A model generated the notes under the pieces. It searched no databases and was not told the origin of the DNA. It saw nothing but the letters and a program-made list of their open reading frames with translations. 64,000 bases of DNA from NCBI RefSeq assembly GCF_918698095.1, contig NZ_CAKKLY010000018.1, positions 1 through 64,000 of the forward strand. Direction: 5' to 3'. Source of the DNA: Arthrobacter sp. Bi83 (GTDB taxonomy: Bacteria; Actinomycetota; Actinomycetes; Actinomycetales; Micrococcaceae). Each line of letters opens with the position of its first letter. The first letter of the stretch is position 1. Of this stretch, positions 21,448 to 31,240 are shown piece by piece. Made by a program: the position numbers and the translations under genes.

Positions 21448-23199
21448 ATGATCAGTTTTGCTGGTGGTTCGGCCGTGCCCAAGGGCGCCCTGGGACCGGA
21501 GGCGAGGGAAGCCTCCCTCGCCGCGCTCAAGGCCACCACGGAGCCGGGCAAGGAGCTTGACATCCTCATCGTCGGCGGCGGAATCGTGGGCTGTGGTGCT
21601 GCGCTCGACGCCATCACCAGGGGACTGAGTGTCGGCATAGTGGAAGCAAGCGACTGGGCGGCCGGCACCTCTTCCCGTTCCTCCAAGCTCATCCACGGCG
21701 GACTCCGCTACCTGGAGATGCTGGACTTCGGGCTGGTCAAGGAGGCGCTGCAGGAACGCGGCCTGCTTCTCTCGGAGCTGGCGCCGCACCTCGCGCGGCC
21801 GGTCCCGTTTCTCTATCCGCTGCACAAGCCGTTTTTTGAGCGGCCCTACATCGGGGCGGGCATCGCGCTGTACGACCTCATGTCCATCTCCGGCGGCCAC
21901 AAGCGCGGGGTTCCGTTCCATAAGCACCTGACGCGGCGCGGCACCCTGCGGGCGGCGCCCAGCCTGAAGGACGATGCCTTCGTTGGATCCATCCGGTACT
22001 ACGACGGGCAGGTGGACGATGCCAAGTACGTGGCCAACCTCGTCCGTACCGCCGCCCACTACGGGGCCCACGCCGTCAACCAGATGGCGGTGGTGGATTT
22101 CCTCCGGGAGGGGGAACGCGTGGTGGGTGCCAAGGTGGTCAACCACGAGGACGGGTCCGCCTTCAAAATCAGGGCCAAGCAGGTCATCAATGCCACCGGG
22201 GTCTGGACGGACGAGACACAGGCCATGGTCACGGACCGCGGCCAGCTCAAGGTCCGCGCCTCCAAAGGCATCCACCTCGTGGTGCCCAGGGACCGGTTCC
22301 AATCAACCGTCGGCCTCATTTTGCGGACCGAGAAGTCCGTACTGTTCGTCATTCCCTGGGGCCGGCACTGGATCATTGGAACCACTGACACTGACTGGCA
22401 CCTGGACAAGGCCCATCCGGCGGCATCCAGCAAGGACATCGACTACCTGCTGGAACACGTGAACAAGGTCCTCAAGAGGCCCCTTACCCGGGAGGACGTC
22501 GAGGGCGTGTACGCCGGTCTCCGCCCGCTGCTGGCGGGGGAGAATGACTCCACCGCCAAGCTGTCCCGCGAGCACGTGGTGGCCCATCCGGTGCCTGGGC
22601 TCGTCGTGGTGGCCGGGGGCAAGTGGACCACGTACCGGGTCATGGCCAAGGACGCCGTGGACGAAGCCACCCGGAGCATGGACGAACGCGTGCCCCCGAG
22701 CTGCACGGAAACAATCCCGCTCCTGGGCGCCAGCGGATTCAAAGCAGCCTGGAACCGCCGCAACCGGACGGCGGAGGAGAGCGGCGTGCACGTGGCCCGC
22801 GTGGAGCACCTGCTCAACCGCTACGGGTCCATGACGTCCGAAGTGCTGGCCCTTATCCGCGAGAACCCTGAGCTTGCAGAGCCCCTGCCCGGGGCAGACG
22901 ACTACCTGCAGGCCGAGGCCGTCTACGCGGCAACCCACGAAGGCGCCCGTCATGTGCACGACGTCCTGACCCGTCGAACCCGCATTTCCATCGAATCGTG
23001 GGACCGCGGTGTGTCGGCCGTACCGGTAGTCGCTAAGCTTATGGGAGAAATTCTTGGCTGGAGCGATGCGCAGCGGGAAAGCGAAATCAAGCATTACCTG
23101 GCGCGGGTGGAGGCCGAAAGGCTCAGTCAGCAGCAGCCGGACGACGAGTCCGCAGACGCTGCTCGCCTGGGCGTGGAGGACATCGTCCCGCTGCGCTGA
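21448..23199 (+). CDS. glpD: FAD-dependent glycerol-3-phosphate dehydrogenase
   Basis: Membrane-associated enzyme oxidising glycerol-3-phosphate to dihydroxyacetone phosphate, passing electrons to quinone. FAD-binding motif ILIVGGGIVGCG (39-50); SSRSSKLIHGGLRYLE and the C-terminal DAO_C helical domain are typical. Length 583 is normal. GGAGG ribosome-binding site 7 nt before ATG. The PTS EIIA gene follows after 52 bp and may be co-transcribed. Confidence 0.95.
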   Translation: MISFAGGSAVPKGALGPEAREASLAALKATTEPGKELDILIVGGGIVGCGAALDAITRGLSVGIVEASDWAAGTSSRSSKLIHGGLRYLEMLDFGLVKEALQERGLLLSELAPHLARPVPFLYPLHKPFFERPYIGAGIALYDLMSISGGHKRGVPFHKHLTRRGTLRAAPSLKDDAFVGSIRYYDGQVDDAKYVANLVRTAAHYGAHAVNQMAVVDFLREGERVVGAKVVNHEDGSAFKIRAKQVINATGVWTDETQAMVTDRGQLKVRASKGIHLVVPRDRFQSTVGLILRTEKSVLFVIPWGRHWIIGTTDTDWHLDKAHPAASSKDIDYLLEHVNKVLKRPLTREDVEGVYAGLRPLLAGENDSTAKLSREHVVAHPVPGLVVVAGGKWTTYRVMAKDAVDEATRSMDERVPPSCTETIPLLGASGFKAAWNRRNRTAEESGVHVARVEHLLNRYGSMTSEVLALIRENPELAEPLPGADDYLQAEAVYAATHEGARHVHDVLTRRTRISIESWDRGVSAVPVVAKLMGEILGWSDAQRESEIKHYLARVEAERLSQQQPDDESADAARLGVEDIVPLR

Positions 23200-23251
23200 G
23201 ATCGCAATCCGCCGCGGAAGAGGCGCTCGGCCTCACTGAAGGGACACCACT

Positions 23252-23740
23252 TTGGCGGAACCACTGGACCGTTACGATGCGGAGCTCACCACACCGGAAA
23301 TGGTGATTCTGGAGATGGACGCAACGGACAAACTGGATGCATCGATGCAGCTTGCCCGCAAGCTGTACGACGCCGGCCGCATCTCCGACCTCGACGGCTT
23401 CCTGAAGCACGTCAACGCGCGGGAGCACCAGCTGGCTACCGGGTTGCCCGGGGGAGTGGGACTGCCTCACGCCCGCAGCGAATTTGTGTCACGGACCTCC
23501 ATCGCCGTGGGCATCACCAAGTACGGGAAAGCCCTCGACTTCGGCGCTGCCGACGGCCCGGCAACCGTGGTGCTCCTGATCGCCACTCCCGCGAGCTCCT
23601 TCTCGGACCACCTCGAGGTGCTGGCCACCCTCGCCAGGTCCTTGTCCAAGGAATCCTTCCGTGAGTCCCTGCGCCGGGCGTATGACGCCGAAGTGATCGC
23701 GGAACTGATCAACTCGAGCCTGGTCTTCTTCGACCACTGA
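23252..23740 (+). CDS. Stand-alone PTS EIIA domain (fructose/mannitol type)
   Basis: Single-domain EIIA of the PF00359 family. The phosphoacceptor is His73 in GVGLPHARSE. No EIIB, EIIC, HPr or EI gene is nearby, so it may serve a distant permease or act as a regulator sensing PTS phosphorylation. TTG start with an AAGGGA site. It follows glpD, which suggests a link with glycerol or glycolytic metabolism (inference). Confidence 0.88.
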   Translation: MAEPLDRYDAELTTPEMVILEMDATDKLDASMQLARKLYDAGRISDLDGFLKHVNAREHQLATGLPGGVGLPHARSEFVSRTSIAVGITKYGKALDFGAADGPATVVLLIATPASSFSDHLEVLATLARSLSKESFRESLRRAYDAEVIAELINSSLVFFDH

Positions 23741-23799
23741 AACCTGTGGAACCACCAGCCGTTTCGTTGTTCTACACGCGGACGAAGTACGGTTAAGGG

Positions 23800-24648
23800 G
23801 TGTGGAAAACAGCCCTCAAGCCCCGGTGGATCGCAGGCCTCGTTTTTGCGATCGTCCTTTCCGGTGTGTTTGTGCTGCTCAGCCAGTGGCAGTTCGGCAG
23901 GTCCACGACGCCCGAGGTGCCGGTCAATCCGACCACCGAGGAAGTCAAGGACCTCACCGGCACGCTGAAACCCGGCGAATTCTTCCGCGGTTCGGTGGCC
24001 GACCAGATGGTCACCGCCACCGGCACCTATGATCCCGCCAAGCAGGTCCTCGTTCCGGGCCGACTTAAGGGCGGCAAGACCGGATACTGGGTGGTTGCGG
24101 CCTTCGCCGTCACCGACGCCCCGGTGCTCAAGGGCACGGCAGCGTCCCCGAAAACCTGGATACCGGTGGCGCGCGGATGGATTGCCGATCCCGCGGAAGC
24201 GGGCGCCCCGCCGTCGGGCACCATCCGGCTGACCGGGCGGCTCCTGCCGTCCGAGGCGCCGGTGCCCAATATTGCCCCCGCACCGGGTCAGGCCTCCGCG
24301 GTGTCGGTCGCGGAACTGATCAACGTCTGGAACGTCAGCAGCTACCCGGCTTTCGTTTCCGCCACTGCCGAGCTTTCCGGAACGTCCGACGTCGGTGCTG
24401 CCGGCGCCGCCGGCGGCCTCGAGCCGCTCAGCATCGGCGCCCAGCCCCCGCCGGCAAAGATCAATTGGCTCAATCTTTTTTATTCCGTGGAATGGATTGT
24501 CTTCGCCGGTTTCGCCCTCTTCATCTGGTGGCGGCTGGTCAAGGACGACCACCAGCGGCGCCTTGAGGACGAGCTTGATGACCAGCACGAACAGTCCCAA
24601 GGCGGACAGACCCATCACGACCAGACCCAACAAAAGGTACAGCCATGA
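23800..24648 (+). CDS. SURF1 family cytochrome oxidase assembly protein
   Basis: Two-helix membrane protein helping heme insertion into cytochrome c oxidase. N-terminal helix about 10-27, a large periplasmic loop starting with the SQWQFGR motif and containing VARGWI, and a second helix near 222-245, followed by a charged His/Gln-rich tail. GTG start lies 6 nt after TACGGT (23788-23793); an AAGGG abuts the start. Its stop overlaps the DUF3817 ATG. Confidence 0.9.
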   Translation: MWKTALKPRWIAGLVFAIVLSGVFVLLSQWQFGRSTTPEVPVNPTTEEVKDLTGTLKPGEFFRGSVADQMVTATGTYDPAKQVLVPGRLKGGKTGYWVVAAFAVTDAPVLKGTAASPKTWIPVARGWIADPAEAGAPPSGTIRLTGRLLPSEAPVPNIAPAPGQASAVSVAELINVWNVSSYPAFVSATAELSGTSDVGAAGAAGGLEPLSIGAQPPPAKINWLNLFYSVEWIVFAGFALFIWWRLVKDDHQRRLEDELDDQHEQSQGGQTHHDQTQQKVQP

Positions 24649-25154
24649 TTGAACCCAAGCCTGCCATCCAGCCGCAGCCATCGAATTCAGCGGGCGCGGG
24701 GGCGAAGAAGCGACGTTTCGGCGGCACGCAGGCGCAGATCCGTTCTGCCCTGAAGTTCTACAAGGTCATGGCCTACCTCACCGGTGCCATGCTGCTGCTG
24801 CTCTGCTCGGAACTGGTGGCCCGCTACGCCTTCGGCCAGTACCTGTTCGCGGGCGGAACGGACGCAGTGACCGGCGAGCCGTTCGGGTTCGGGTTTGCGG
24901 ACGCGGAGCCCAAGGGTGTGCTCGGCGGCGTCAACGTATCGGTGACGGTGCTGATTGTTCACGGCTGGATGTACGTGGTGTACCTCATGTCCAACTTCCG
25001 GCTCTGGACGCTCATGCGCTGGCCGTTCGCCAAGATGGTCCTGCTGGCGCTCGGCGGGGTGGTCCCTTTCCTGTCCTTCATCGTGGAGAAGAAGTTCCAC
25101 GCCGAGGTGGAGGCCGAACTCGCCGCCAACCCGGAGGCGGCAAGCCGCTACTAG
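24645..25154 (+). CDS. DUF3817 membrane protein
   Basis: 169 residues with three membrane segments after a basic N-terminus (FYKVMAYLTGAMLLLL; VLIVHGWMYVVYLMS; MVLLALGGVVPFLSFI). Matches the DUF3817 (YdzA-like) pattern, including HGWMYVVYL. Function unknown; the ATGA overlap with SURF1 implies co-translation and possibly a role in respiratory-chain biogenesis. Confidence 0.85.
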   Translation: MIEPKPAIQPQPSNSAGAGAKKRRFGGTQAQIRSALKFYKVMAYLTGAMLLLLCSELVARYAFGQYLFAGGTDAVTGEPFGFGFADAEPKGVLGGVNVSVTVLIVHGWMYVVYLMSNFRLWTLMRWPFAKMVLLALGGVVPFLSFIVEKKFHAEVEAELAANPEAASRY

Positions 25155-25232
25155 GCTGCCGTTGACGTTTCGTGCGTCACAGCAGGGCCCCTTAAGGTGC
25201 GTGCGGGTGACCGTGCAAAGTAGTCTAGGACG

Positions 25233-26822
25233 GTGACTACTCCCACTGCATCCCAGACTTCCCAGAAGCCGGTGCTGGTTGTTGACTACGGTGCCCAGTA
25301 CGCGCAGCTGATTGCCCGCCGCGTCCGGGAAGCGAATGTGTATTCGGAAGTGGTTCCGCATACCTACACCACCGAGCAGCTCCTGGCCAAGAACCCTGCC
25401 GCCATCATCCTTTCCGGCGGGCCTTCCAGCGTCTACGCCGACGGCGCGCCGAGTGTCGGCGCCGACCTCTTCGAGGCAGGCGTCCCGGTCTTCGGCATCT
25501 GCTACGGCTTCCAGGCGATGGCCAACGCGCTGGGCGGGAAGGTCGACAAGACCGGTCTGCGCGAGTACGGCTCCACCCAGACCACCATCCTTGGCGAGGG
25601 CCGCTCCGTGCTTGAGGGGATGCCGCAGCACCAGAACACGTGGATGAGCCACGGCGACTCTGTGCACGAGGCACCGGAAGGCTTCGAAGTGCTGGCCACC
25701 ACCGCCGGCGCCGAGGTTGCAGCCTTCGCGAACGAGGAAAAGTGCCTCTACGGCGTGCAGTGGCACCCGGAGGTCAAGCACTCCGCCTACGGCCAGCAGG
25801 TCCTCGAGAACTTCCTGTTCAAGGGCGCCAAGCTGGAACCGAACTGGACCACGGGCAACATCCTCGAGGAACAGGTGGACCGGATCCGCAAGCAGATCGG
25901 CGACGCCCGGGTCATCTGCGGCCTCTCCGGCGGCGTGGACTCGGCAGTCGCTGCCGCCCTCGTCCAGCGCGCCGTCGGCGACCAGCTGACCTGCGTGTTC
26001 GTGGACCATGGGCTGCTGCGCGAAGGCGAAGCCGAACAGGTGGAACGCGACTTCGTGGCCGCCACCGGCGTCAAGCTCTACGTGGCCAACGAGCAGGAGC
26101 GCTTCCAGTCGGCCCTGGCCGGCGTCAGCGATCCGGAGACCAAGCGCAAGATCATCGGCCGCGAATTCATCCGCGCGTTCGAAGAAGCCGAGCTTGCCAT
26201 CATCGCCGAAGCTGCCGCGCACGGCGAAAAGATCAAGTTCCTCGTGCAGGGAACCCTGTACCCGGACGTCGTCGAATCCGGTGGCGGCGAGGGTGCGGCG
26301 AACATCAAGAGCCACCACAACGTGGGCGGGCTGCCTGAGGACCTGCAGTTCGAGCTGGTCGAGCCGCTGCGCGCCCTGTTCAAGGACGAGGTCCGCGCCG
26401 TTGGTGCACAGCTGGGCCTGCCGCAGGAAATCGTGGGCCGCCAGCCCTTCCCCGGCCCCGGCCTCGGGATCCGGATCGTCGGCGAGGTCACCAAGGAACG
26501 CCTCGACCTGCTGCGCAAGGCGGACGCCATTGCCCGCGCCGAGCTGACCGCTGCCGGCCTCGACAACGACGTCTGGCAGATGCCCGTCGTGCTGCTCGCG
26601 GACGTCCGCAGCGTGGGAGTCCAGGGCGACGGCCGGACCTACGGGCACCCCATCGTGCTGCGTCCCGTCTCCTCCGAGGACGCCATGACGGCCGACTGGT
26701 CACGCCTGCCGTACGATCTGCTGGCCCGGATTTCGAACCGGATCACGAACGAAGTCGACGGTGTCAACCGGGTGGTGCTGGACGTCACCAGCAAGCCGCC
26801 GGGAACCATCGAGTGGGAATAG
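25233..26822 (+). CDS. guaA: GMP synthase (glutamine-hydrolysing)
   Basis: Converts XMP to GMP with glutamine and ATP. Class I glutaminase domain with nucleophile Cys90 ([11 protein letters not shown]), ATP-pyrophosphatase P-loop GLSGGVDSA (230-238), and a C-terminal dimerisation domain ending in KPPGTIEWE. Length 529 is normal. GTG start is 6 nt after TAGTCT (25221-25226), a leaderless-type start. Terminator hairpin at 26832-26859. Confidence 0.97.
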   Translation: MTTPTASQTSQKPVLVVDYGAQYAQLIARRVREANVYSEVVPHTYTTEQLLAKNPAAIILSGGPSSVYADGAPSVGADLFEAGVPVFGICYGFQAMANALGGKVDKTGLREYGSTQTTILGEGRSVLEGMPQHQNTWMSHGDSVHEAPEGFEVLATTAGAEVAAFANEEKCLYGVQWHPEVKHSAYGQQVLENFLFKGAKLEPNWTTGNILEEQVDRIRKQIGDARVICGLSGGVDSAVAAALVQRAVGDQLTCVFVDHGLLREGEAEQVERDFVAATGVKLYVANEQERFQSALAGVSDPETKRKIIGREFIRAFEEAELAIIAEAAAHGEKIKFLVQGTLYPDVVESGGGEGAANIKSHHNVGGLPEDLQFELVEPLRALFKDEVRAVGAQLGLPQEIVGRQPFPGPGLGIRIVGEVTKERLDLLRKADAIARAELTAAGLDNDVWQMPVVLLADVRSVGVQGDGRTYGHPIVLRPVSSEDAMTADWSRLPYDLLARISNRITNEVDGVNRVVLDVTSKPPGTIEWE

Positions 26823-26831
26823 CGTTTTGAG

Positions 26832-26859
26832 TGGCCGGTCTCCGCGAGGAGGCCGGCCA
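26832..26859 (+). terminator. guaA terminator
   Basis: 12-nt arms (26832-26843, 26848-26859) with one G-T wobble and a GCGA loop, followed by TTTGGCTTTC. Confidence 0.8.
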
Positions 26860-26995
26860 TTTGGCTTTCTGCCAAGCATGGTTTGGGACTGCCGTTTGTC
26901 CCGCGCAACCGGCGCAGGGTGAAATGCGCCGCAACTTAGCCCGTTCCAGTGTTGCGGTCTCTCACCAGCGGCCGTTTCCGGCTACGCTCGAAAGT

Positions 26996-29900
26996 ATGCC
27001 CGTATGGTCCAAGGCGTCACGTGCAAGCGCAGAAAAGAAGGCAGTAGTGTCAGTTGGTCAGGTCGACTCAGAGGGTTCGGAGGAGCTCAGGAAGTGGCTG
27101 TCCGGGCTTAAGCCCGTCACCGGAGCGGACACCATGCTGCGCTTCACCAAAACGCCTGAAGGTTCCATAGACCTGACGCATGCCCACCCATCCGGCCTTG
27201 CCCAGCTCATGGCCGGACGCCGCACCAGGCTGTCCACGCTGATCCGCGACCACCAGCAGTATGTTGTGGCTGCCCGCGCCTCCCGGAACCTTCGCTCCAA
27301 GATTTTCGAGCTGGCCAACGACCGCGGCATCGAAGCCGGTTACCTGTCCGCCGGGACCGTGGTGTGGACATCCGCCGTCGGGGGCAAGCCCCAGCGAGTA
27401 TCGGCGCCGGTCATGCTGACCGCCATCTCCCTTACCATCAGGCCCGGGGAAGACGACTACGAGCTTCAGCTCACGGAACAGGCCCGCATCAATCCGGCAC
27501 TGATCCGCCACCTGAAGACCATCCACGGCATCGTTTTCGACGTCAACGCCGTCACCAGGATGGCCTACAGCACCGCACGCTTCGACCCGCAGCCCGTGCT
27601 GGACAGACTCAGCACCCTCGTCAAACCCATCCACGGCGCCGAGGTGGAGCACAACCTGCTCGTTTCGACGTTCGCGGACCTTGCGGGCAACCTCGACGAC
27701 CCCTGGATCAACCAGCAAAACCCCCTCGTGGCCGCCCTGTCCCGTGCCGCGGCCGGGGAAGCCGGTGACCTCCCGGTGCTGCAGCCCGGACGCTTCCCGA
27801 GCGTGGACGAACGTGATCCAGCCAGCGAACTGCTCCTGCTCGACGCCGACGCGGACCAGCAGTATGTGATCGACGCCGTGCGGGCAGGGGACTCGCTCCT
27901 GGTCAGCAGCCCGCCCGGCACCGGACAGACCCAGACGGCGATCAATACCGTTGGTGCGCTGGTGGATGAAGGCAAGACTGTCCTCGTGGTGGGGGACCGG
28001 CGCGCCAGCCTCAATGAAGTGGCTGCCCGCTTCGAGGGCCTGGGGCTGGAGTCCATCCTGTTCCAGCTGTCCGGCAGCGCGACGCCCCAGCAGCTCAAGG
28101 GGCAGCTGGTCAGGGCAATCGTGCGGAACGAAAAATCAGCCGAGCCGCGGCTGGGCAGCCTGCACAAGACACTCATCGAGCACCGGCACGCCCTGATGGA
28201 CCACGTGGCGTCGCTGCACAACGTCCGCAAGCGATGGGGCTGCTCGCCCTACCAAGCAATGCAGTCGCTGGCGGAACTGACCTCAATTCAGCCCGCCCCG
28301 GCCACCACCGTGCGGCTGAAGCGCAGCGTGCTGGACAACATCCGGGACCGGGAAGAACTCGCGGGCCGGCTGAAGCGCGCCGCGGAACTCGGGAGCTTCA
28401 GCAGCGCTTCCACGTCCAGCCCGTGGCACGGCGCCCGCCTCGTGACGCGCAAGGAGACAGAAGAAGCGCAGGAGCTCGCGCGCTCGGTGGAGAAAAAGCT
28501 GCCGGTGCTGCACAGCCGCATGAAGGACGTCGCGGACCATGCCGAGATCCGGCTCGGTGGGAACTTTGCGGAGTGGGGTGCCCAGCTCCGGTTGCTGGTG
28601 GCAGTCCGGGAGAGCCTGGATAAGTTCACCCCGGACATTTTCGACCGGCCGGTCCACGACCTGATCTCCGCGACCGCGTCGTCGGCCTGGCGGCGTGAGC
28701 ACGGCATCGACATGCCGTCCATGCAGCGGTCGCGCCTGCGCCGCGTAGCGAAGGAATACGTCCGCCCGGGCGTGCACATCGCCGACCTTCACAGTTCGCT
28801 GGCGCTGGTCCAGGAGCAGCGTGCCCTGTGGTCGGACTATGCCACCACGCAGCGGCATCCGGCGGTTCCATCCGGCCTCGCCGAGATCAGCATCATGTAC
28901 CGCGGGCTCACCCGCGAACTGAAGATGCTCGGAGACGCGCTGCGGCATACGGCGGCCGGTGGAGCACTCGAAAAAACGGCCTACCCGGAACTGATGGAGC
29001 GGCTGGAGCGGCTGGTGGCGGACACCCAGACCCTCCAGACGTTGCCTGAACGCACACTCCTCATCGAGAACATGCGCGAGCACGGCCTCGGCGAACTGCT
29101 TGCCGACCTCTCGGAGCGGGAGGTCCCGGCGGAGTCCGTCGCGGCGGAGCTTGACCTGGCCTGGTGGCAGTCCGCGCTCGAAGCAATGATCAGCGGCGAC
29201 GACTACCTCGCCATGTCCGACGGCGACGCCCTGCGCCAGCTCGAAGCCGAGTACAGACTTGCCGACAACGCCCACATCGCCAGCGGTGCCGGGCGGCTGC
29301 GGTGGCAGCTCGCCGAGCGCTGGAGTGCCGGCATCGCGGAGAACCCGCGCCAGGCGGACCTCCTCCGGAGCCTCCTCAAGGACGGGCGGGTCACCCTTGC
29401 GGCGCTCACGGCCCAGGCTCCCGCGCTGGTTCCCATGCTGGTACCTGTCTGGTCGGTCAGCCCGTACCTTATGACCGGTCTCCTGCCGGCCGAGCAGAAG
29501 TTTGACGCCGTGGTGATTCTCGACGCCGAAGCGACCTCGCTCCAGGCGGTCCTGCCCGCCGTGGCCCGGGCCAAGCAGGTTATTGCCTTTGGCGACGACA
29601 AGATTGCGAGCCCCCGTTCCTTCACGGTGGCGGTGGAGCGGCTCGCTGCCGGGGAACCGACGCACCAGAGTGTGGGGAGCGCCTTCAGCGCCCTTGCCGA
29701 GGTCTTGCCGATGTGGCGGCTGCGGTCCGTCTACCGCGCGGTGGACGAGGACCTCGTCCTGCAGCTCAGCAAGGGTTTTTACGACGGCGGCCTCCGCCGG
29801 CTGCCCGAAGGCCAGTCCGCGACTGGGCTGGACCGTGCCCTGCTGGTGGAGTACCTGCCCGACGGCACGGGACTGCCGAGCGCGGACCACGAGGGCGTGG

Positions 29901-31003
29901 AGTCGGTAGTGGCCGAAGTGAACCGGGTGGTGGAGCTGGTGTTCGAACACGCCCGCTTCCGTCCCCGCACGTCCCTTGCAGTCGTCACCGCCAGCTTGCG
30001 GCACGCCGCGAGGATCGGCGAGGCGATCCGAACGCAACTGCCCAACTATCCGATGCTCGCCGAATTCTTCACCGCGGGCGAGGAATCGTTCCGCGTCGTG
30101 GATCTGGAGCGTGCCCAGGGTCTGGTCCGCGACCATGTGATTTTCTCCCCCGGCTATGGCCGGACGCCCCACGGCCGGGCACTCCATAACTTTGGTCCGC
30201 TCTCTGCCGAGGGCGGCCGTGCCAAGTTTGCCCTGGCAATGACCCGCGCCCGCCAGTCCCTGCATGTCCTGACGTGCTTCAAGCCGGAAGACCTTGACCG
30301 GACCCGGCTGGCACACGGAGCCGTGGACCTCTATGAGTTGCTTGACCGGGAAATCGCCGGCAACACCGACCTCGGGACTCCGGCTTCCCGCGCCGCGGCC
30401 AGCGAGCAGGCGCTCGGGGCAGATCCTCTCGTGGCCGACCTGGGCGACCGGCTCCGGGCACGCGGGGCTCGCGTCTGGCACCAGTACGACGGTGTCATCG
30501 ACGTCGTGGCCGCTGCCGACCCCCTGAGCACGATGGGCCAGGACGAGGCCGAGATTCCGCGCCCGGTAGCCATCGAGTCTGACGGCACCGAGCAGTACCG
30601 GCAGATGACGGTCCGTGAACGCAGCAGGCTGCGCCCGCAGCTTCTGGAGCGCCTCGGCTGGCGGTATATGCCGCTGTGGACGATTGAGGTGTTCACGGAT
30701 CCATCGGCGTGCGCTGACCGGATCGGCGGCTACCTCGGACTCGAGAAGCCGGCTCGTCCCGTCAGGTCCGCGGCGGGGCCGGGCTTCCTCGATGACGACG
30801 TCACAAGCCTGGCGGGATCCTATGAGCCGTCGGCGGATCAGGAGCCGTACCGGCAAGACCCGGACCAGGACTACGTCGACGATGAGGACCGGGACGACGA
30901 CGATAGGGGCGGCGTGGACACCCCGGATCAGGACGAGGTAGAAAACGGCGCCGAGAACGATTACGACGGTGATACCGAGGACAGGCAGGAGAGAGCGCAG
31001 TGA
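26996..31003 (+). CDS. Large SF1 helicase-like protein with degenerate ATPase motifs and nuclease-like C-terminus
   Basis: 1335 residues. It has the architecture of COG1112 (Upf1-like SF1) helicases joined to an REase-like (MTES_1575-type PD-(D/E)xK) domain. Walker A reads PPGTGQTQT with Gln311 in place of the essential Lys. The DEAS-type Walker B region is ILDAEATS (D843, E845). Motif III reads GDDKIASP (866 on) instead of GDPKQLPP. Motif V reads AQGLVRD (1040 on) instead of QGDERD. In contrast YGRTPHGRALHNFG and motif VI MTRAR are kept. The nuclease-like part (about 1140-1270) keeps VID (D1169) and IESDG (1193-1197). An Asp-rich tail of about 60 residues ends the protein. ATG 26996 is 7 nt after TACGCT; GTG 27047 with AGAAGG is an alternative. 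Function unknown; a non-hydrolysing DNA- or RNA-binding role is inferred. Confidence 0.85.
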   Translation: MPVWSKASRASAEKKAVVSVGQVDSEGSEELRKWLSGLKPVTGADTMLRFTKTPEGSIDLTHAHPSGLAQLMAGRRTRLSTLIRDHQQYVVAARASRNLRSKIFELANDRGIEAGYLSAGTVVWTSAVGGKPQRVSAPVMLTAISLTIRPGEDDYELQLTEQARINPALIRHLKTIHGIVFDVNAVTRMAYSTARFDPQPVLDRLSTLVKPIHGAEVEHNLLVSTFADLAGNLDDPWINQQNPLVAALSRAAAGEAGDLPVLQPGRFPSVDERDPASELLLLDADADQQYVIDAVRAGDSLLVSSPPGTGQTQTAINTVGALVDEGKTVLVVGDRRASLNEVAARFEGLGLESILFQLSGSATPQQLKGQLVRAIVRNEKSAEPRLGSLHKTLIEHRHALMDHVASLHNVRKRWGCSPYQAMQSLAELTSIQPAPATTVRLKRSVLDNIRDREELAGRLKRAAELGSFSSASTSSPWHGARLVTRKETEEAQELARSVEKKLPVLHSRMKDVADHAEIRLGGNFAEWGAQLRLLVAVRESLDKFTPDIFDRPVHDLISATASSAWRREHGIDMPSMQRSRLRRVAKEYVRPGVHIADLHSSLALVQEQRALWSDYATTQRHPAVPSGLAEISIMYRGLTRELKMLGDALRHTAAGGALEKTAYPELMERLERLVADTQTLQTLPERTLLIENMREHGLGELLADLSEREVPAESVAAELDLAWWQSALEAMISGDDYLAMSDGDALRQLEAEYRLADNAHIASGAGRLRWQLAERWSAGIAENPRQADLLRSLLKDGRVTLAALTAQAPALVPMLVPVWSVSPYLMTGLLPAEQKFDAVVILDAEATSLQAVLPAVARAKQVIAFGDDKIASPRSFTVAVERLAAGEPTHQSVGSAFSALAEVLPMWRLRSVYRAVDEDLVLQLSKGFYDGGLRRLPEGQSATGLDRALLVEYLPDGTGLPSADHEGVESVVAEVNRVVELVFEHARFRPRTSLAVVTASLRHAARIGEAIRTQLPNYPMLAEFFTAGEESFRVVDLERAQGLVRDHVIFSPGYGRTPHGRALHNFGPLSAEGGRAKFALAMTRARQSLHVLTCFKPEDLDRTRLAHGAVDLYELLDREIAGNTDLGTPASRAAASEQALGADPLVADLGDRLRARGARVWHQYDGVIDVVAAADPLSTMGQDEAEIPRPVAIESDGTEQYRQMTVRERSRLRPQLLERLGWRYMPLWTIEVFTDPSACADRIGGYLGLEKPARPVRSAAGPGFLDDDVTSLAGSYEPSADQEPYRQDPDQDYVDDEDRDDDDRGGVDTPDQDEVENGAENDYDGDTEDRQERAQ

Positions 31004-31218
31004 ATCGTGATGCAGTGAACAATGAATCCAGCCCGGGTTCAACGCCTCCCACTCACACTGCGGCTCCCACTCCGGCGAAGCCATCGGGTCCGCTGGAACC
31101 GGGCAGCGCGGTGCCCAACAAAGCGTCTGAGGACGATCCCAGGGCCTGGGGCGACTCTGAATCCGACAACGACCATGATGCCTGGCTCAAGGAGCAGAAG
31201 CCGCCGCACTGGGGCTAG
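31000..31218 (+). CDS. Small acidic protein coupled to the helicase-like gene
   Basis: 72 residues; GTG start overlaps the upstream stop (GTGA) and has a GGAG site, so it is translationally coupled. The first half is Pro/Thr/Ser-rich and disordered. The second half has a compact motif (EDDPRAWGD, then DHDAWLKEQKPPHWG) that looks like a conserved binding peptide. No known domain recognised. It is followed at once by a convergent gene. Confidence 0.75.
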   Translation: MNRDAVNNESSPGSTPPTHTAAPTPAKPSGPLEPGSAVPNKASEDDPRAWGDSESDNDHDAWLKEQKPPHWG

Positions 31219-31240
31219 CCGTAGCTGAGTTCATGCGGTG

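Noticed and set aside
24687..26648. 653-codon minus-strand frame opposite guaA
   Set aside because: Antisense shadow of guaA; no motifs.
28283..31084. 933-codon open frame on the minus strand opposite the helicase-like gene
   Set aside because: GC-rich shadow: the plus-strand frame has recognisable helicase and nuclease motifs and a good start; the antisense translation has none.
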